Shown here one piece after another: positions 35,653 through 44,467 of a stretch of DNA of 64,000 bases. Location of the stretch: contig CAZMZW010000006.1 in NCBI GenBank assembly GCA_964571135.1, positions 1 to 64,000 on the forward strand, written 5' to 3'. The notes beneath the pieces are model-generated. The model had not been told where the DNA came from, did no database searches, and saw only the letters and a list, made by a program, of their open reading frames with translations. Source of the stretch: CAZMZW01 sp964571135 (GTDB lineage Bacteria; Chloroflexota; Anaerolineae; Anaerolineales; Anaerolineaceae). The position numbers and the translations under genes were made by a program. Each line of letters opens with the position of its first letter. Position 1 is the first letter of the stretch.

Positions 35653-37569
35653 ATGACCAAATTAAACCAGAAGAAATTCAAGCCAACCATTTTGAACCTT
35701 AAGTCACCCGTCCCCAGCGATATTGATATCGCCCAGGCGGCTGAACTTAAACCGATCAGCCTGATCGCAGAAGAGTTGGGCTTGCTGCCGGATGAATTGG
35801 AACTTTATGGCAAGCACAAAGCCAAAGTAACCCTGGAAACACTACAACGATTTAAAGATGTTCCCAATGGGAAATATATTGACGTTACAGCGATCACCCC
35901 CACTCCCCTGGGAGAAGGAAAGACCACCACGACGGTCGGATTGAGCCAGGCGCTGGGCGCCCATCTGGGTAAACGAGTGATCACCTGCATCCGCCAGCCC
36001 AGCCAGGGACCCACCTTCGGGATCAAGGGCGGCGCCGCTGGAGGCGGATACAGTCAGGTTATTCCCATGGAGGAACTCAATCTGCATCTGACCGGGGATA
36101 TCCATGCCATCACCGCTGCCAACAACCTGCTGGCTGCCGCCATTGATGCGCGCATGTTCCATGAGAGCACGCAAAGCGACGAGAATCTTTTTGAGCGGCT
36201 CTATCCAGTAAATAAAAAAGGGGAGCGCAAACTCACCCGCAGCGCTCAGACCCGCCTGGAGAAACTGGGCATCCAGGAAAAAAACCTCAACCTGCTCAGC
36301 ACTGAAGAAAAACGAAAACTGGTCCGCCTGGATATTGACCCGACCACCATTACCTGGAAGCGCGGGCTGGATACCAATGACCGCTTTTTGAGAGAGATCA
36401 CCACCGGGCAATCCCCCACAGAAAAAGGGATGGAACGGCGCACCGGATTTTATATCACCGTAGCCAGCGAGATCATGGCCATCCTGGCACTCACCACGGA
36501 CATGGCCGATATGCGTACGCGCCTGGGAAAAATGGTCATAGGATTAAGCAAACAAGGCGAACCGGTCAGCGCAGAAGACCTGGGCATTGCCGGGGCATTA
36601 ACTGTATTGATGCGGGACGCCATTAAACCAACCCTGATGCAAACCCTGGAAGGTACTCCGGTCTTTGTGCATGCTGGACCGTTTGCCAATATTGCCCACG
36701 GAAACAGTTCCATCCTGGCTGATACCATCGGCTTGAAACTGGCAGATTACGTGGTGACCGAATCCGGCTTCGGCTCCGATATGGGTATGGAAAAATTCTT
36801 TGATATCAAATGCCGCACCTCCGGATTGGTGCCGAATGTGGTGGTGCTGGTGGCTACCGTGCGCGCGCTCAAGATGCACGGCGGCGGACCCACCGTGACT
36901 GCAGGTAAACCCCTGGATAAGGCATACATCGAAGAGAACCTTGACCTGCTGCGTGCCGGTCTGCCCAACCTGCTGCATCATATTGGGATTGTGAAAAAGT
37001 TCGGCATACCGGTGGTAGTTGCGGTCAACCGCTTTTATACCGACTGCGACGCTGAATTGGAATTAGTGCGCAAAGCAGCCATTGAAGAAGGCGGCGCGGA
37101 CGATGCCGTTATCAGCCGCCATTTTGAACTGGGCGGCGCCGGGGCAATAGAATTGGCCAAGGCAGTGATGAAAGCGGTTGAAAAATCCTCCCAGTTTAAA
37201 TTCCTTTATCCAGCTGATTGGTCCCTCAAGAAGAAGATCGAGACCATCGCGATGGAAGTTTACGGCGCGGATGGCGTGGATTATTCTCCGCAGGCAGAAA
37301 CGCGCATCGCTGAATATGAAAAGCAGGGTTACGGTAAACTACCCATCTGCATGTCCAAAACCCACCTCAGCTTAAGCCACGACCCCTCCCTCAAGGGTGA
37401 ACCCAAAGGTTTCCGTATCCCGGTGCGCGACATTATGGCTTCCGTGGGCGCTGGCTTTGTCTATCCCCTATTAGGTGAGATCACGGTCATGCCCGGACTG
37501 CCCACCCGCCCGGCATTTTTTGATGTGGATATTGATGTAAAAACTGGTAAAGTGGTGGGGTTGTCTTAA
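35653..37569 (+). CDS. fhs: Formate-tetrahydrofolate ligase, long (eukaryote-like) form
   Basis: 638 residues from ATG 35653. It makes 10-formyl-THF from formate, ATP and THF, for purine synthesis or the methyl branch of the Wood-Ljungdahl pathway. The ATP loop TPTPLGEGKTTTTVGLSQAL, TFGIKGGAAGGGYSQVIPME, FANIAHGNSSI and MPGLPTRPAFFDVDID are clear. The usual bacterial form is about 556 residues. This one carries an extra segment of about 70 residues after MFHESTQSDENLF (rough residues 175-245) and KMHGGGPTVTAGKPL rather than the bacterial KMHGG-P form. Both are traits I remember from the synthetase domain of eukaryotic C1-THF synthase. No folD or other C1 genes are adjacent. Confidence 0.95.
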   Translation: MTKLNQKKFKPTILNLKSPVPSDIDIAQAAELKPISLIAEELGLLPDELELYGKHKAKVTLETLQRFKDVPNGKYIDVTAITPTPLGEGKTTTTVGLSQALGAHLGKRVITCIRQPSQGPTFGIKGGAAGGGYSQVIPMEELNLHLTGDIHAITAANNLLAAAIDARMFHESTQSDENLFERLYPVNKKGERKLTRSAQTRLEKLGIQEKNLNLLSTEEKRKLVRLDIDPTTITWKRGLDTNDRFLREITTGQSPTEKGMERRTGFYITVASEIMAILALTTDMADMRTRLGKMVIGLSKQGEPVSAEDLGIAGALTVLMRDAIKPTLMQTLEGTPVFVHAGPFANIAHGNSSILADTIGLKLADYVVTESGFGSDMGMEKFFDIKCRTSGLVPNVVVLVATVRALKMHGGGPTVTAGKPLDKAYIEENLDLLRAGLPNLLHHIGIVKKFGIPVVVAVNRFYTDCDAELELVRKAAIEEGGADDAVISRHFELGGAGAIELAKAVMKAVEKSSQFKFLYPADWSLKKKIETIAMEVYGADGVDYSPQAETRIAEYEKQGYGKLPICMSKTHLSLSHDPSLKGEPKGFRIPVRDIMASVGAGFVYPLLGEITVMPGLPTRPAFFDVDIDVKTGKVVGLS

Positions 37570-37662
37570 ACGTTTTTAGAGTGATCGATACCCATATTTG
37601 ATATCGAGGTATATAAGCTTGGAATCTAACACCATTTCAGATTGTTAAAAAGGAAATATTCA

Positions 37663-38367
37663 ATGACAAAGGAAATCAAAACAAAGTCACTGGGCGGATT
37701 TATCTTCAATTCGCTATTTATCATCATACTTTTTCCCGCAATAATTCTGCCTGTTTCCGGGAATTGGTTCTGGGTGGAAGGATGGATCTTCAGCCTGTGG
37801 TTTGATGCAATGGTCCTATCAAATTACGTTTATTTATACCTTTACGATCCTGCCCTCCTGGCGGAAAGATCCAAAGCACCCGGCTCTGACAATCAAAAGA
37901 AATGGGATAAAGTACTTCTCTCTGGAGCCTATTTATTGGCGCTGGCATGGTTTATCCTTATGCCACTGGATGCAGAACGGTTCGGGTGGTCACCAACTTT
38001 TCCGATGTGGCTTAAGGTTATTGGGGGAGCGGCTTTATTACCAGCTTTATTTCTCATCTACCGGGCAACCGTTGAAAACACCTTCCTTTCAACAATGGTC
38101 AGAATCCAGACCGATCGAAAACAACAAGTAATTTCAACCGGAGTCTATAGCTTTGTGAGGCACCCATTGTACCTTGGCATGCTAATAATGCTTATAGGAG
38201 CGCCTCTTCTGCTGGGTTCTCTATACGGGGCAATTATTGGTTTGATCGCCCTGGTTGCTTTAGTGGGCAGGATCATTGGTGAAGAAAAAATGCTGGTCAA
38301 TGAATTGGAAGGTTACGAAGAGTATAAGAAAAAAGTAAAATATCGACTTATCCCATTTGTCTGGTAA
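37663..38367 (+). CDS. Isoprenylcysteine carboxyl methyltransferase-like membrane protein
   Basis: 234 residues from ATG 37663 (AAGGA nine bases upstream). There are four to five helices. The C-terminal ICMT/PEMT signature is present: GVYSFVRHPLYLGMLIMLIG for the S-adenosylmethionine-binding region, then IIGEEKMLVNELEGYEEYKKKVKYRLIPFVW. Bacterial members methylate unknown lipids or small molecules. It is convergent with dinG. Confidence 0.85.
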   Translation: MTKEIKTKSLGGFIFNSLFIIILFPAIILPVSGNWFWVEGWIFSLWFDAMVLSNYVYLYLYDPALLAERSKAPGSDNQKKWDKVLLSGAYLLALAWFILMPLDAERFGWSPTFPMWLKVIGGAALLPALFLIYRATVENTFLSTMVRIQTDRKQQVISTGVYSFVRHPLYLGMLIMLIGAPLLLGSLYGAIIGLIALVALVGRIIGEEKMLVNELEGYEEYKKKVKYRLIPFVW

Positions 38368-38422
38368 TTTACTTTTTATGCTTTTTGAAAAAATATTCCA
38401 ATAGGAAAAGAGGTTTGAGTGG

Positions 38423-41239
38423 TTACAATCCCAGCCATTTTTTGGCTTCGGCGGGGAGCTCTTCCACCGGACCGATACGCTGGGTGCACTGCGGAAGAGA
38501 ATGGAGGAACTGCTGGCCGTATTTCTTGGTGAGCACCCTGCGGTCCAAAAGCGCCACCACACCGCGGTCAGACTGGGTGCGAATGAGGCGGCCAAATCCC
38601 TGGCGGAAACGCAGTATCGCTTCGGGAAGGTTGTATTCATCAAATGGGTGTTCAAAGGTCTCTGCGCGGGCGGCAATGATGGGATCGTTGGGCACATCAA
38701 AAGGCAATTTGACAATCACCAGCACCGAAAGTTTTTCGCCGGGGATATCCACTCCTTCCCAGAAAGAACGGGTTCCCAACAATACAGCACGGTCCCGATT
38801 ACGGAAGCTTTCCAGCAAAGCAGTGGCAGAGGCGCCTTCCCCCTGCTCGTATAAACGGATGCCGGCTTCGGCCAGGCGAGGGGAGATGACTGCCGCGGTC
38901 ATTTTTAACTGCTTATAAGAAGTGAACAAAGCCAACATACGCCCGCCAGTCGCCCGAGCCAGTTGCAGCAGAGCGCGTTCCACCCATTTCTGGTACTGGG
39001 CATACTCCACCGGTTCCGGCATATCGTTGGGAATGTAAAGAAGTGCGGAATTCTCATAATCAAAAGGTGAACCCAGCACCAGTTCATCGGCTTCATCTGC
39101 GTTCAGACGCCCGCGAAGGTAATCAAAGACGCCATCTGCGGTAAGAGTAGCAGAGGTGAGGATGACGCACTCCTTTTCATGCCACAAATACTTTTCCATC
39201 ATGGAACCAATGTGCAGAGGTGCGACATTCAAAGAAAGCCGTTGTGCACGCGGTTCAATTTCCACCCAGTTGATGGTCTCCGCATTTTCGGTGGAGACGA
39301 GAGAGGTAACCCGCATCTGCACTTCGCTCAGGCGGCGCAAAAGGCTGTTGAGATCACTGATGATCTCTTCCAGGGTCTCGTCCTCCCCCTGGGCGGAATC
39401 CAGGATATCCCGCTGAAGCTGGGTAAGCAATTTAATTAGCGAATCGAGTATGCCATTGGTATCGTCCCAGGCGATCTCTACCGGCGTCCAACCCGGCAAG
39501 TGCTGTACGCTGGAGGTGATGCGCGTCTGCTGACCATAATCGCTGACCTCGCGCCCCTCACGTTCCTGTTCCAGGAACTCCTCAATGGTGGTGAAGAATT
39601 TCTTAAAAGAATTTTCTCCCTGGAAAACCAAATCAGTGGCGCGGTTGATGGCTGTGCTAATGCCAGCCAATTCGGAAGGATTGACCCGGCTGGTGAGCGC
39701 TTTAAAAAGAAGCCCAAGCGTCCCGCTGCTGAGCCCGCCCAGTTCGTAGAAAAGACGGCCGATATCACCGCTGGAAACACGGTAGCTGAGCGCACCGGTG
39801 GTGGCGGATTCCAGATGGTGAGCTTCATCCACGACCAGGTACTTGTATTCAGGCAGCACCTTGCTGTTGGTGATCACATCCGCCAGCAGCAGGGCATGGT
39901 TGACAATGATTACATGCGCGCTTTGAGCTGCCTGACGTGCCTGAAAATAAGGGCATAAACCACCCATGCGTGACTGGCAGACCTCGGCATTGCAGGTTTC
40001 ATCCTCGGCGGAAAGGTGCATCCAAACTTCCTGCTCAAATGGTCCGCTGAGAGTGATCTGCCTTTTATCGCCCGACCCTTCCGCATTCAACCAGACCAGC
40101 ACCTTAGCCAGGACGCGCATTTCATCATTCGTTTGTGGTCCGCGGTGACGCATGGCATCCAGGCGGCGGGGACATAAATAATTGGATCGCCCTTTGAGTA
40201 CGATAGCACGCAGGTTCAACCCCAAAGCGGCGCGCAGATCGGGAATATCCTTGTCCATCAATTGATCCTGAAGATTGATGGTATTGGTGGAAACAACCAC
40301 GCGGTGATTGTTGGCGGTTGACCATAAAGCCGCCGGGAGAAGGTAGGCAAAGGATTTTCCGATGCCGGTACCAGCTTCGATCATCATATGCTGGCTATTA
40401 CTTAATGCTTTGGTCACTGCCCGCAGCATATCCAACTGTTCAGGACGGCTTTCAAACTTAGGGCGGCCGTTCAGACCGCTGAAAAATTTTTCAAAAGCGC
40501 CGCCATGCTCCATGTAAGCGGAAACTTCATTTTCATCGAGCAGCTGAACCTGGGCATTGGGTTTTAACGCAGGGGAAAGCATTTCCTGCGGAGATTCAAA
40601 GAGCACACCCAGATTACGGGTCTTGCTTACTTTGGCTGTGATGGGTTGTTTGGAACGCTCCCGCAGCAATTCGGTGAAAAAAAAGCGCCCATCCCAATCC
40701 AACCCGCGGCAGAGCTGAACGATTTCGGTCAATAATTCAACCGGCATTTTTTGAGCCATTTGAACCAGGTTCTGGAAAACCGCTGCAGTGAGCACTGCAT
40801 CGTCCAGGGCTCGGTGGGGGTTATTGTTCTCGGATTTAAATTCATCCCCCAGCGTGCTCAGGTTGTAACGGCTGAGGGTTGGCAGGAGCACTGAAGCGAT
40901 CTCGCGGGTATCGAGCACCTTGTTATATTTCAAGGCACCCTGGCGCTGGATGAATCCCAGGTCAAAGCGCACATTGTGCCCGACCACCGGTACATCTCCG
41001 ATGAAATCCACAAAATCTTGCAGGACCGCTTTAAGCGGCGGAGCAGTGCGGATCATTTCATTGGTGATGTTGGTTAACTGGGTGATCTCGGGGGGGATCA
41101 GGCGCCCGGGGTTAATTAATTTACTCCAGGTTGTCTGGGTCTGGTCTGGGGCAATACGCACAGCACCCAGCTCAATGATGGCATCCGTCTCATCCTTGAG
41201 GCCCGTCGTTTCAATATCGATGACAACCAGGGGGAACAC
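38423..41239 (-). CDS. dinG: DinG-type Fe-S helicase fused to DEDDh exonuclease
   Basis: 938 residues. N-terminal DnaQ-like 3'-5' exonuclease (1-165): VVIDIETTGLKDE, VPVVGHNVRFDLGF, NPHRALDDAVLTA, i.e. D-E-D-H-D all present. A linker is followed by the XPD/DinG superfamily 2 helicase: Walker A MIEAGTGIGKSF, four Fe-S cysteines (SNYLCP, DETCNAEVC, GGLCPYF), VVDEAHHLES, and C-terminal GTRSFWEGVDIPGE and QGFGRLIR. It is likely a 5'-3' DNA helicase in repair, removing R-loops or D-loops, with an active-looking nuclease domain. This fused layout is known in Firmicutes and others. Confidence 0.93.
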   Translation of the reverse strand: MFPLVVIDIETTGLKDETDAIIELGAVRIAPDQTQTTWSKLINPGRLIPPEITQLTNITNEMIRTAPPLKAVLQDFVDFIGDVPVVGHNVRFDLGFIQRQGALKYNKVLDTREIASVLLPTLSRYNLSTLGDEFKSENNNPHRALDDAVLTAAVFQNLVQMAQKMPVELLTEIVQLCRGLDWDGRFFFTELLRERSKQPITAKVSKTRNLGVLFESPQEMLSPALKPNAQVQLLDENEVSAYMEHGGAFEKFFSGLNGRPKFESRPEQLDMLRAVTKALSNSQHMMIEAGTGIGKSFAYLLPAALWSTANNHRVVVSTNTINLQDQLMDKDIPDLRAALGLNLRAIVLKGRSNYLCPRRLDAMRHRGPQTNDEMRVLAKVLVWLNAEGSGDKRQITLSGPFEQEVWMHLSAEDETCNAEVCQSRMGGLCPYFQARQAAQSAHVIIVNHALLLADVITNSKVLPEYKYLVVDEAHHLESATTGALSYRVSSGDIGRLFYELGGLSSGTLGLLFKALTSRVNPSELAGISTAINRATDLVFQGENSFKKFFTTIEEFLEQEREGREVSDYGQQTRITSSVQHLPGWTPVEIAWDDTNGILDSLIKLLTQLQRDILDSAQGEDETLEEIISDLNSLLRRLSEVQMRVTSLVSTENAETINWVEIEPRAQRLSLNVAPLHIGSMMEKYLWHEKECVILTSATLTADGVFDYLRGRLNADEADELVLGSPFDYENSALLYIPNDMPEPVEYAQYQKWVERALLQLARATGGRMLALFTSYKQLKMTAAVISPRLAEAGIRLYEQGEGASATALLESFRNRDRAVLLGTRSFWEGVDIPGEKLSVLVIVKLPFDVPNDPIIAARAETFEHPFDEYNLPEAILRFRQGFGRLIRTQSDRGVVALLDRRVLTKKYGQQFLHSLPQCTQRIGPVEELPAEAKKWLGL

Positions 41240-41343
41240 GGAAGGGATTATACCATCCGCACTTTTAGTCTTCTGTATTTTTTTGAAAAGAAGTATTAAT
41301 AATTTTGTCAGATGGATATTGAGAAAATGGGAATAAAGTTCGT

Positions 41344-41371
41344 TTGAATTTTTATTGAAATTCTTTATAAT
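41344..41371 (+). promoter_or_regulatory. Sigma-70-type promoter of the lysine-rich microprotein gene
   Basis: -35 TTGAAT (41344-41349), 16-bp spacer, -10 TATAAT (41366-41371). A second TATAAT overlaps at 41371-41376. It is placed about 38 bases before the ATG. Confidence 0.6.
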
Positions 41372-41409
41372 ATAATTAACGAATAATGATTCATAAAGGA
41401 GAAATTGAT

Positions 41410-41532
41410 ATGGGTGACTCTGGTAAAAAAGATAAAGGCAAAAAAGAGCAAAAGAAAAAAGCGAAGCTGACCATCAAAGAAAAGCGAAAATTGAAACACG
41501 AGAAAGCTAATAAAAATACTCCGGTTGTGTAA
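41410..41532 (+). CDS. Lysine-rich 40-residue microprotein
   Basis: ATG with AAAGGAG eight bases upstream and a good promoter. It reads MGDSGKKDKGKKEQKK and continues to a hydrophobic-free C-terminus ending NTPVV; about 40% Lys, no Cys. Probably helical and nucleic-acid or ribosome associated, but that is only from charge. Similar short Lys-rich proteins beginning MGD-K are scattered in bacteria without known function. Confidence 0.7.
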   Translation: MGDSGKKDKGKKEQKKKAKLTIKEKRKLKHEKANKNTPVV

Positions 41533-42003
41533 TAACCATGCCAGGAAACCTGGTACCTGCTGGTCAGTTGTTTTAGCTTAAATAGAAAGCGTCCACTACG
41601 AATTGTTGAAGTAAAACTGGATCTCGTAGTTTGGGTTAATTCGATCCATTAAATAAAAAAGTTGGGCGAGAGGGACTTGAACCCTCAAGGTCTTGCGACC
41701 GATGGATTTTTAGTCCATTGCGTCTGCCAATTCCGCCACCGCCCCCAAGTGTGGCAGTAAACGCAGGTTTCATGTGTTTTCAATCCAAATATGGCGGTTG
41801 GTATATTTCAATAACCCCATGTTCTATCATATATCATTTGTGAAATAGAAATCCTTAACCTGCAATCGCTGGATTAGATGTCCAATGACTGTCCTCTTGC
41901 AACATAAGGCGATGAAATAGATTAGTCTTTGATAATCAGTTTTTACGAATAAAATACCCGTTCTGATCCTCTTTGACCCTTTAGGCCATTCTTTTTAAAT
42001 ACC
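41533..42003. other. Intergenic region containing variant tRNA-Leu
   Basis: 471 bp. Apart from the tRNA at 41662-41745 I see no coding sequence. On the minus strand upstream of that tRNA, TTGAAA and TTTACT 16 bp apart form only a weak promoter-like pair. Confidence 0.45.
41662..41745 (-). tRNA. Variant tRNA-Leu copy with anticodon AAA (possible pseudo-tRNA)
   Basis: 84 nt, a leucine-type cloverleaf with long variable arm, identical to the tRNA-Leu(TAA) at 43259-43342 except at two sites. The anticodon loop reads CTAAAAA instead of CTTAAAA, changing the wobble base 34 from T to A (anticodon AAA, which would pair with Phe UUU). Base 72 is A instead of C, breaking the first acceptor pair. Both changes hit functional positions. 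The copy may be silent, or could misread Phe codons if charged with Leu. CCA is not encoded. Confidence 0.75.
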
Positions 42004-43017
42004 TCAAGGGTTTCCGAAAAGAAATTTATTCCTTGTGGACAAAAGGCTTAATCCAGCAGGCACAAAAACAAGTGCCAAAGGAACGAGAAACAATCGTGTT
42101 TCATCTGTCGACCCAAATATAAATTGTAAGGCGAACCAAGGAAGAACGAGGAATAAAAGATATGACTTTAATAGGTTCGGCCATTTTTTAAAGAATAAAA
42201 TAGCAAACGGTAACAAACCGTATGCTTGAAATAGATTTATCCATGTTCTTGAATTTCGCACGTTCAACCACAATAAATGAAAACCAGGATAAATTTGTCC
42301 ATACCTGCTATTAGAATAAGCTGTTTCACCAATCAGCATACGAAGACCAAAAAAAGTTAATAAAAATAGAGCAAAGGGTAGAAAAGCGATAACCAAGTCT
42401 TTTTTACTCTCGGGTAAATGCCATTTATTCTCAGACAATTTTGATAGAAAAAACATCACAGGGATAAAGACCGCTTCTTCTCGATTTAACGTCGCCACAA
42501 TCGTGAGGATAGGAATCAGCCAATTGTTAATTGAAAAATTCTGGTTTATTAATATTCCAGCTAATAAGAAAAATGCGAGTTGTGTGTAGATATAAAAAGA
42601 AAGGTCGGCAGCGTAAAACATAAAACACATGCAATACGCCAGGATAAGTAATCCTAAAATACTGATACTTGGAGTGAGATTAAAACTTCTATAAAATTTG
42701 AATGCTAGAAGAAAGATCACTAAATTCTGAATGATTCTAAATACAAACGCAACGATTTCATACTGATTTGGGCTGTTTATTGGTACAGCCCGCAAAACCA
42801 ATTCCAGGATAGAGTCTGTTAACACCCGATAACGAAGAGGCGCAAGTGCTGTTCCATTTATTTTCTCCTGATGGCGGGCATAATCGACATCCATTATCCA
42901 ACCGCGGCCCTTGTAGCCATAAATAAAAAGGAACTGTGACCCAACAGTAAGAATAGAAGCAGATATGCAAAGGATCACGATGAACAAGTAGTATCTAGAC
43001 AATGGTATTCGATTCAA
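42004..43017 (-). CDS. AT-rich polytopic membrane protein of unknown function
   Basis: 337 residues with about eight to nine hydrophobic helices. After helix 1, MDVDYARHQEKINGTALAPLRYRVLTDSIL resembles the first outer loop of uncharacterised GT-C-like bacterial membrane proteins, and NREEAVFIP lies in the middle. The gene is clearly more AT-rich than its neighbours and sits alone between two directly repeated tRNA-Leu genes, suggesting lateral acquisition. No integrase is present. Confidence 0.6.
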   Translation of the reverse strand: MNRIPLSRYYLFIVILCISASILTVGSQFLFIYGYKGRGWIMDVDYARHQEKINGTALAPLRYRVLTDSILELVLRAVPINSPNQYEIVAFVFRIIQNLVIFLLAFKFYRSFNLTPSISILGLLILAYCMCFMFYAADLSFYIYTQLAFFLLAGILINQNFSINNWLIPILTIVATLNREEAVFIPVMFFLSKLSENKWHLPESKKDLVIAFLPFALFLLTFFGLRMLIGETAYSNSRYGQIYPGFHLLWLNVRNSRTWINLFQAYGLLPFAILFFKKWPNLLKSYLLFLVLPWFALQFIFGSTDETRLFLVPLALVFVPAGLSLLSTRNKFLFGNP

Positions 43018-43258
43018 AGAGGCAACTCCTTTGGTATCGTGTTCAGAAACGAACAGATCATAAGTAATTATATATGGTAAGAATTATTTTATTATCGTTA
43101 GGGTCAGCACTAATATAGAAGAGATTTATTTCCCACCCATTTAGGATTGATTCGTACTGGACATCCCGTAACGAGACAGAAGCGTGATGGATATTATTCT
43201 GGAACTAATCAAATGAGTACTGGGTATTTAATTGCGATTATTTTCCCCAATAAAAAAG

Positions 43259-43342
43259 TGGGGCGAGAGGGACTTGAACCCTCAAGGTCTTGCGACCGAT
43301 GGATTTTAAGTCCATTGCGTCTGCCAATTCCGCCACCGCCCC
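43259..43342 (-). tRNA. tRNA-Leu(TAA)
   Basis: 84 nt. Acceptor GGGGCGG pairs with TCGCCCC, discriminator A. The D arm is followed by anticodon stem ATGGA/TCCAT with loop CTTAAAA (anticodon TAA, reads UUA/UUG). A long variable arm CGGTCGCAAGACC and T arm GAGGG-TTCAAGT-CCCTC complete it. CCA is not encoded. The copy at 41662-41745 differs at two bases. Confidence 0.93.
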
Positions 43343-43354
43343 AACACAAAACCA

Positions 43355-43382
43355 ATTGTACTCAAAAATGAAAAACTTACAA
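43355..43382 (-). promoter_or_regulatory. Promoter of tRNA-Leu(TAA)
   Basis: -35 TTGTAA (43382-43377), 16-bp spacer, -10 TACAAT (43360-43355), 12 bases before the tRNA 5' end. Confidence 0.5.
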
Positions 43383-43510
43383 GGTAAATCAGGTATCTTT
43401 TTGAAAATTCACAATAAATCCCATTTCCCCGCAAGTTCAAAATTCCGCTGAAATTTCAGCAGGAAAAAAGCGTAAATTATTCCAGAAACCTTAAGACTAA
43501 TATCAGCTGC

Positions 43511-43684
43511 TTATAATTCTCCTGTGTACCAATGCTCGATCTCAAGATGGTCATGATCTTTATGCGGATAAGTTTCATGCTTTTCTTCCCCCCGGCTTTG
43601 GCCAAGTTCGTGAATGATCTTATTGACCAGATTGCGTTGTTCATCGGTCAGCTGGTTCCACCCCTGCAGGTTGATCGATTGCAT
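43511..43684 (-). CDS. Small His/Glu-rich protein
   Basis: 57 residues from ATG 43684, chosen because GAGGAGGATGTG lies directly upstream; the frame is open to 43750 but without a ribosome binding site. It reads MQSINLQGWNQLTDEQRN and ends with a tail containing HETYPHKDHDHLEIEHW. The histidines could bind metal. I do not recognise the family. Confidence 0.6.
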   Translation of the reverse strand: MQSINLQGWNQLTDEQRNLVNKIIHELGQSRGEEKHETYPHKDHDHLEIEHWYTGEL

Positions 43685-43783
43685 CACATCCTCCTCAAAT
43701 TTGGATTCGGATAGTAAAACCATTATAGAGAATTTCCAATGGGCTTTCAAGAGGCAAATTTGGGACAGAATGATCCCGGACGC

Positions 43784-44467
43784 CTATTTTTTATTCCAAT
43801 TCCAGGGCATTCCTCTTCCCAGAAGAATTGCGGCATTGGCATGCAGATGTGCCAGGGGAGAAAATATGCGCGTGTCCATCTGAGCCTGATGGATGACCTT
43901 GCGCAGCTCCTCAGCGGAATTGAAATACGGCAATCTCATGGTCGCCAGGTCTAATTCCACCAGCGAATGTGCGTCCGAGCCAGCCATTTTTGCCAGCCCA
44001 TTCGTTTCGGCGTATTCCAAAGCGGCTTGGTTTACTGCAGGGTCAAAACAGCGTGAGTTAAAAACCTCGACCGCATCCAGGTAAGGGAGAATTTCTTTTA
44101 ATTCAGCCTCTGTCCAGCCGCTGCGCCGGTAATCGAATGGATGAGCTATGCTGATAAAGGCATTCTGCTCTCTTAGCATTTGGATGGCTTCCATGGGGGG
44201 GGTGTTCTTTGGCACCCCGCTTGTGACGAAATAGGCCAGCAGTTCACCCTGGGTGGTCTTGATCTCTTCCCCCACGATCACCAATTCCGGATCCATTTCT
44301 TTGGCTCGCATAGCATTCACGATCGTATTGTGGTCGGTGATCACCAGACGATCCAATCCGCGCTGGCGGGCAACCTGTAAAAGGCGCGGCAGCCGGTTGC
44401 TGCTGTCCCTGGAAATGGCGGTGTGGCAGTGAAATTCCACCCGGATCAGTTTTTCTTCCTGTTTCAT
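43784..44467 (-). CDS. PHP-domain phosphoesterase
   Basis: 227 residues from ATG 44467 (MKQEEKLIRVEFHCHTAIS), which overlaps the stop of the upstream lipoprotein by 4 bp (ATGA). PHP metal motifs are EFHCHTAISRDSS, VITDHNTI, SIAHPFDY and MAGSDAHS. It is likely a cytosolic phosphatase of the YciV/trpH type; the exact substrate is not readable. The frame is open further upstream through the repeat encoding the neighbour's Pro/Thr tail, but that extension is not believed. Confidence 0.9.
   Translation of the reverse strand: MKQEEKLIRVEFHCHTAISRDSSNRLPRLLQVARQRGLDRLVITDHNTIVNAMRAKEMDPELVIVGEEIKTTQGELLAYFVTSGVPKNTPPMEAIQMLREQNAFISIAHPFDYRRSGWTEAELKEILPYLDAVEVFNSRCFDPAVNQAALEYAETNGLAKMAGSDAHSLVELDLATMRLPYFNSAEELRKVIHQAQMDTRIFSPLAHLHANAAILLGRGMPWNWNKK

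Larger units (their letters stand above)
43018..43510. other. Intergenic region containing tRNA-Leu(TAA)
   Basis: 493 bp. It contains the tRNA, its promoter, and at about 43450-43463 the 14-bp palindrome GCTGAAATTTCAGC flanked by TTCC/GGAA. On the minus strand the palindrome is followed by a short TTTT and may end transcription of the small His-rich protein gene. Nothing else is recognised. Confidence 0.45.

Noticed and set aside
43450..43463. Palindrome GCTGAAATTTCAGC as a strong terminator
   Set aside because: It can form a hairpin, but only a short TTTT follows on the minus strand; recorded as possible only.
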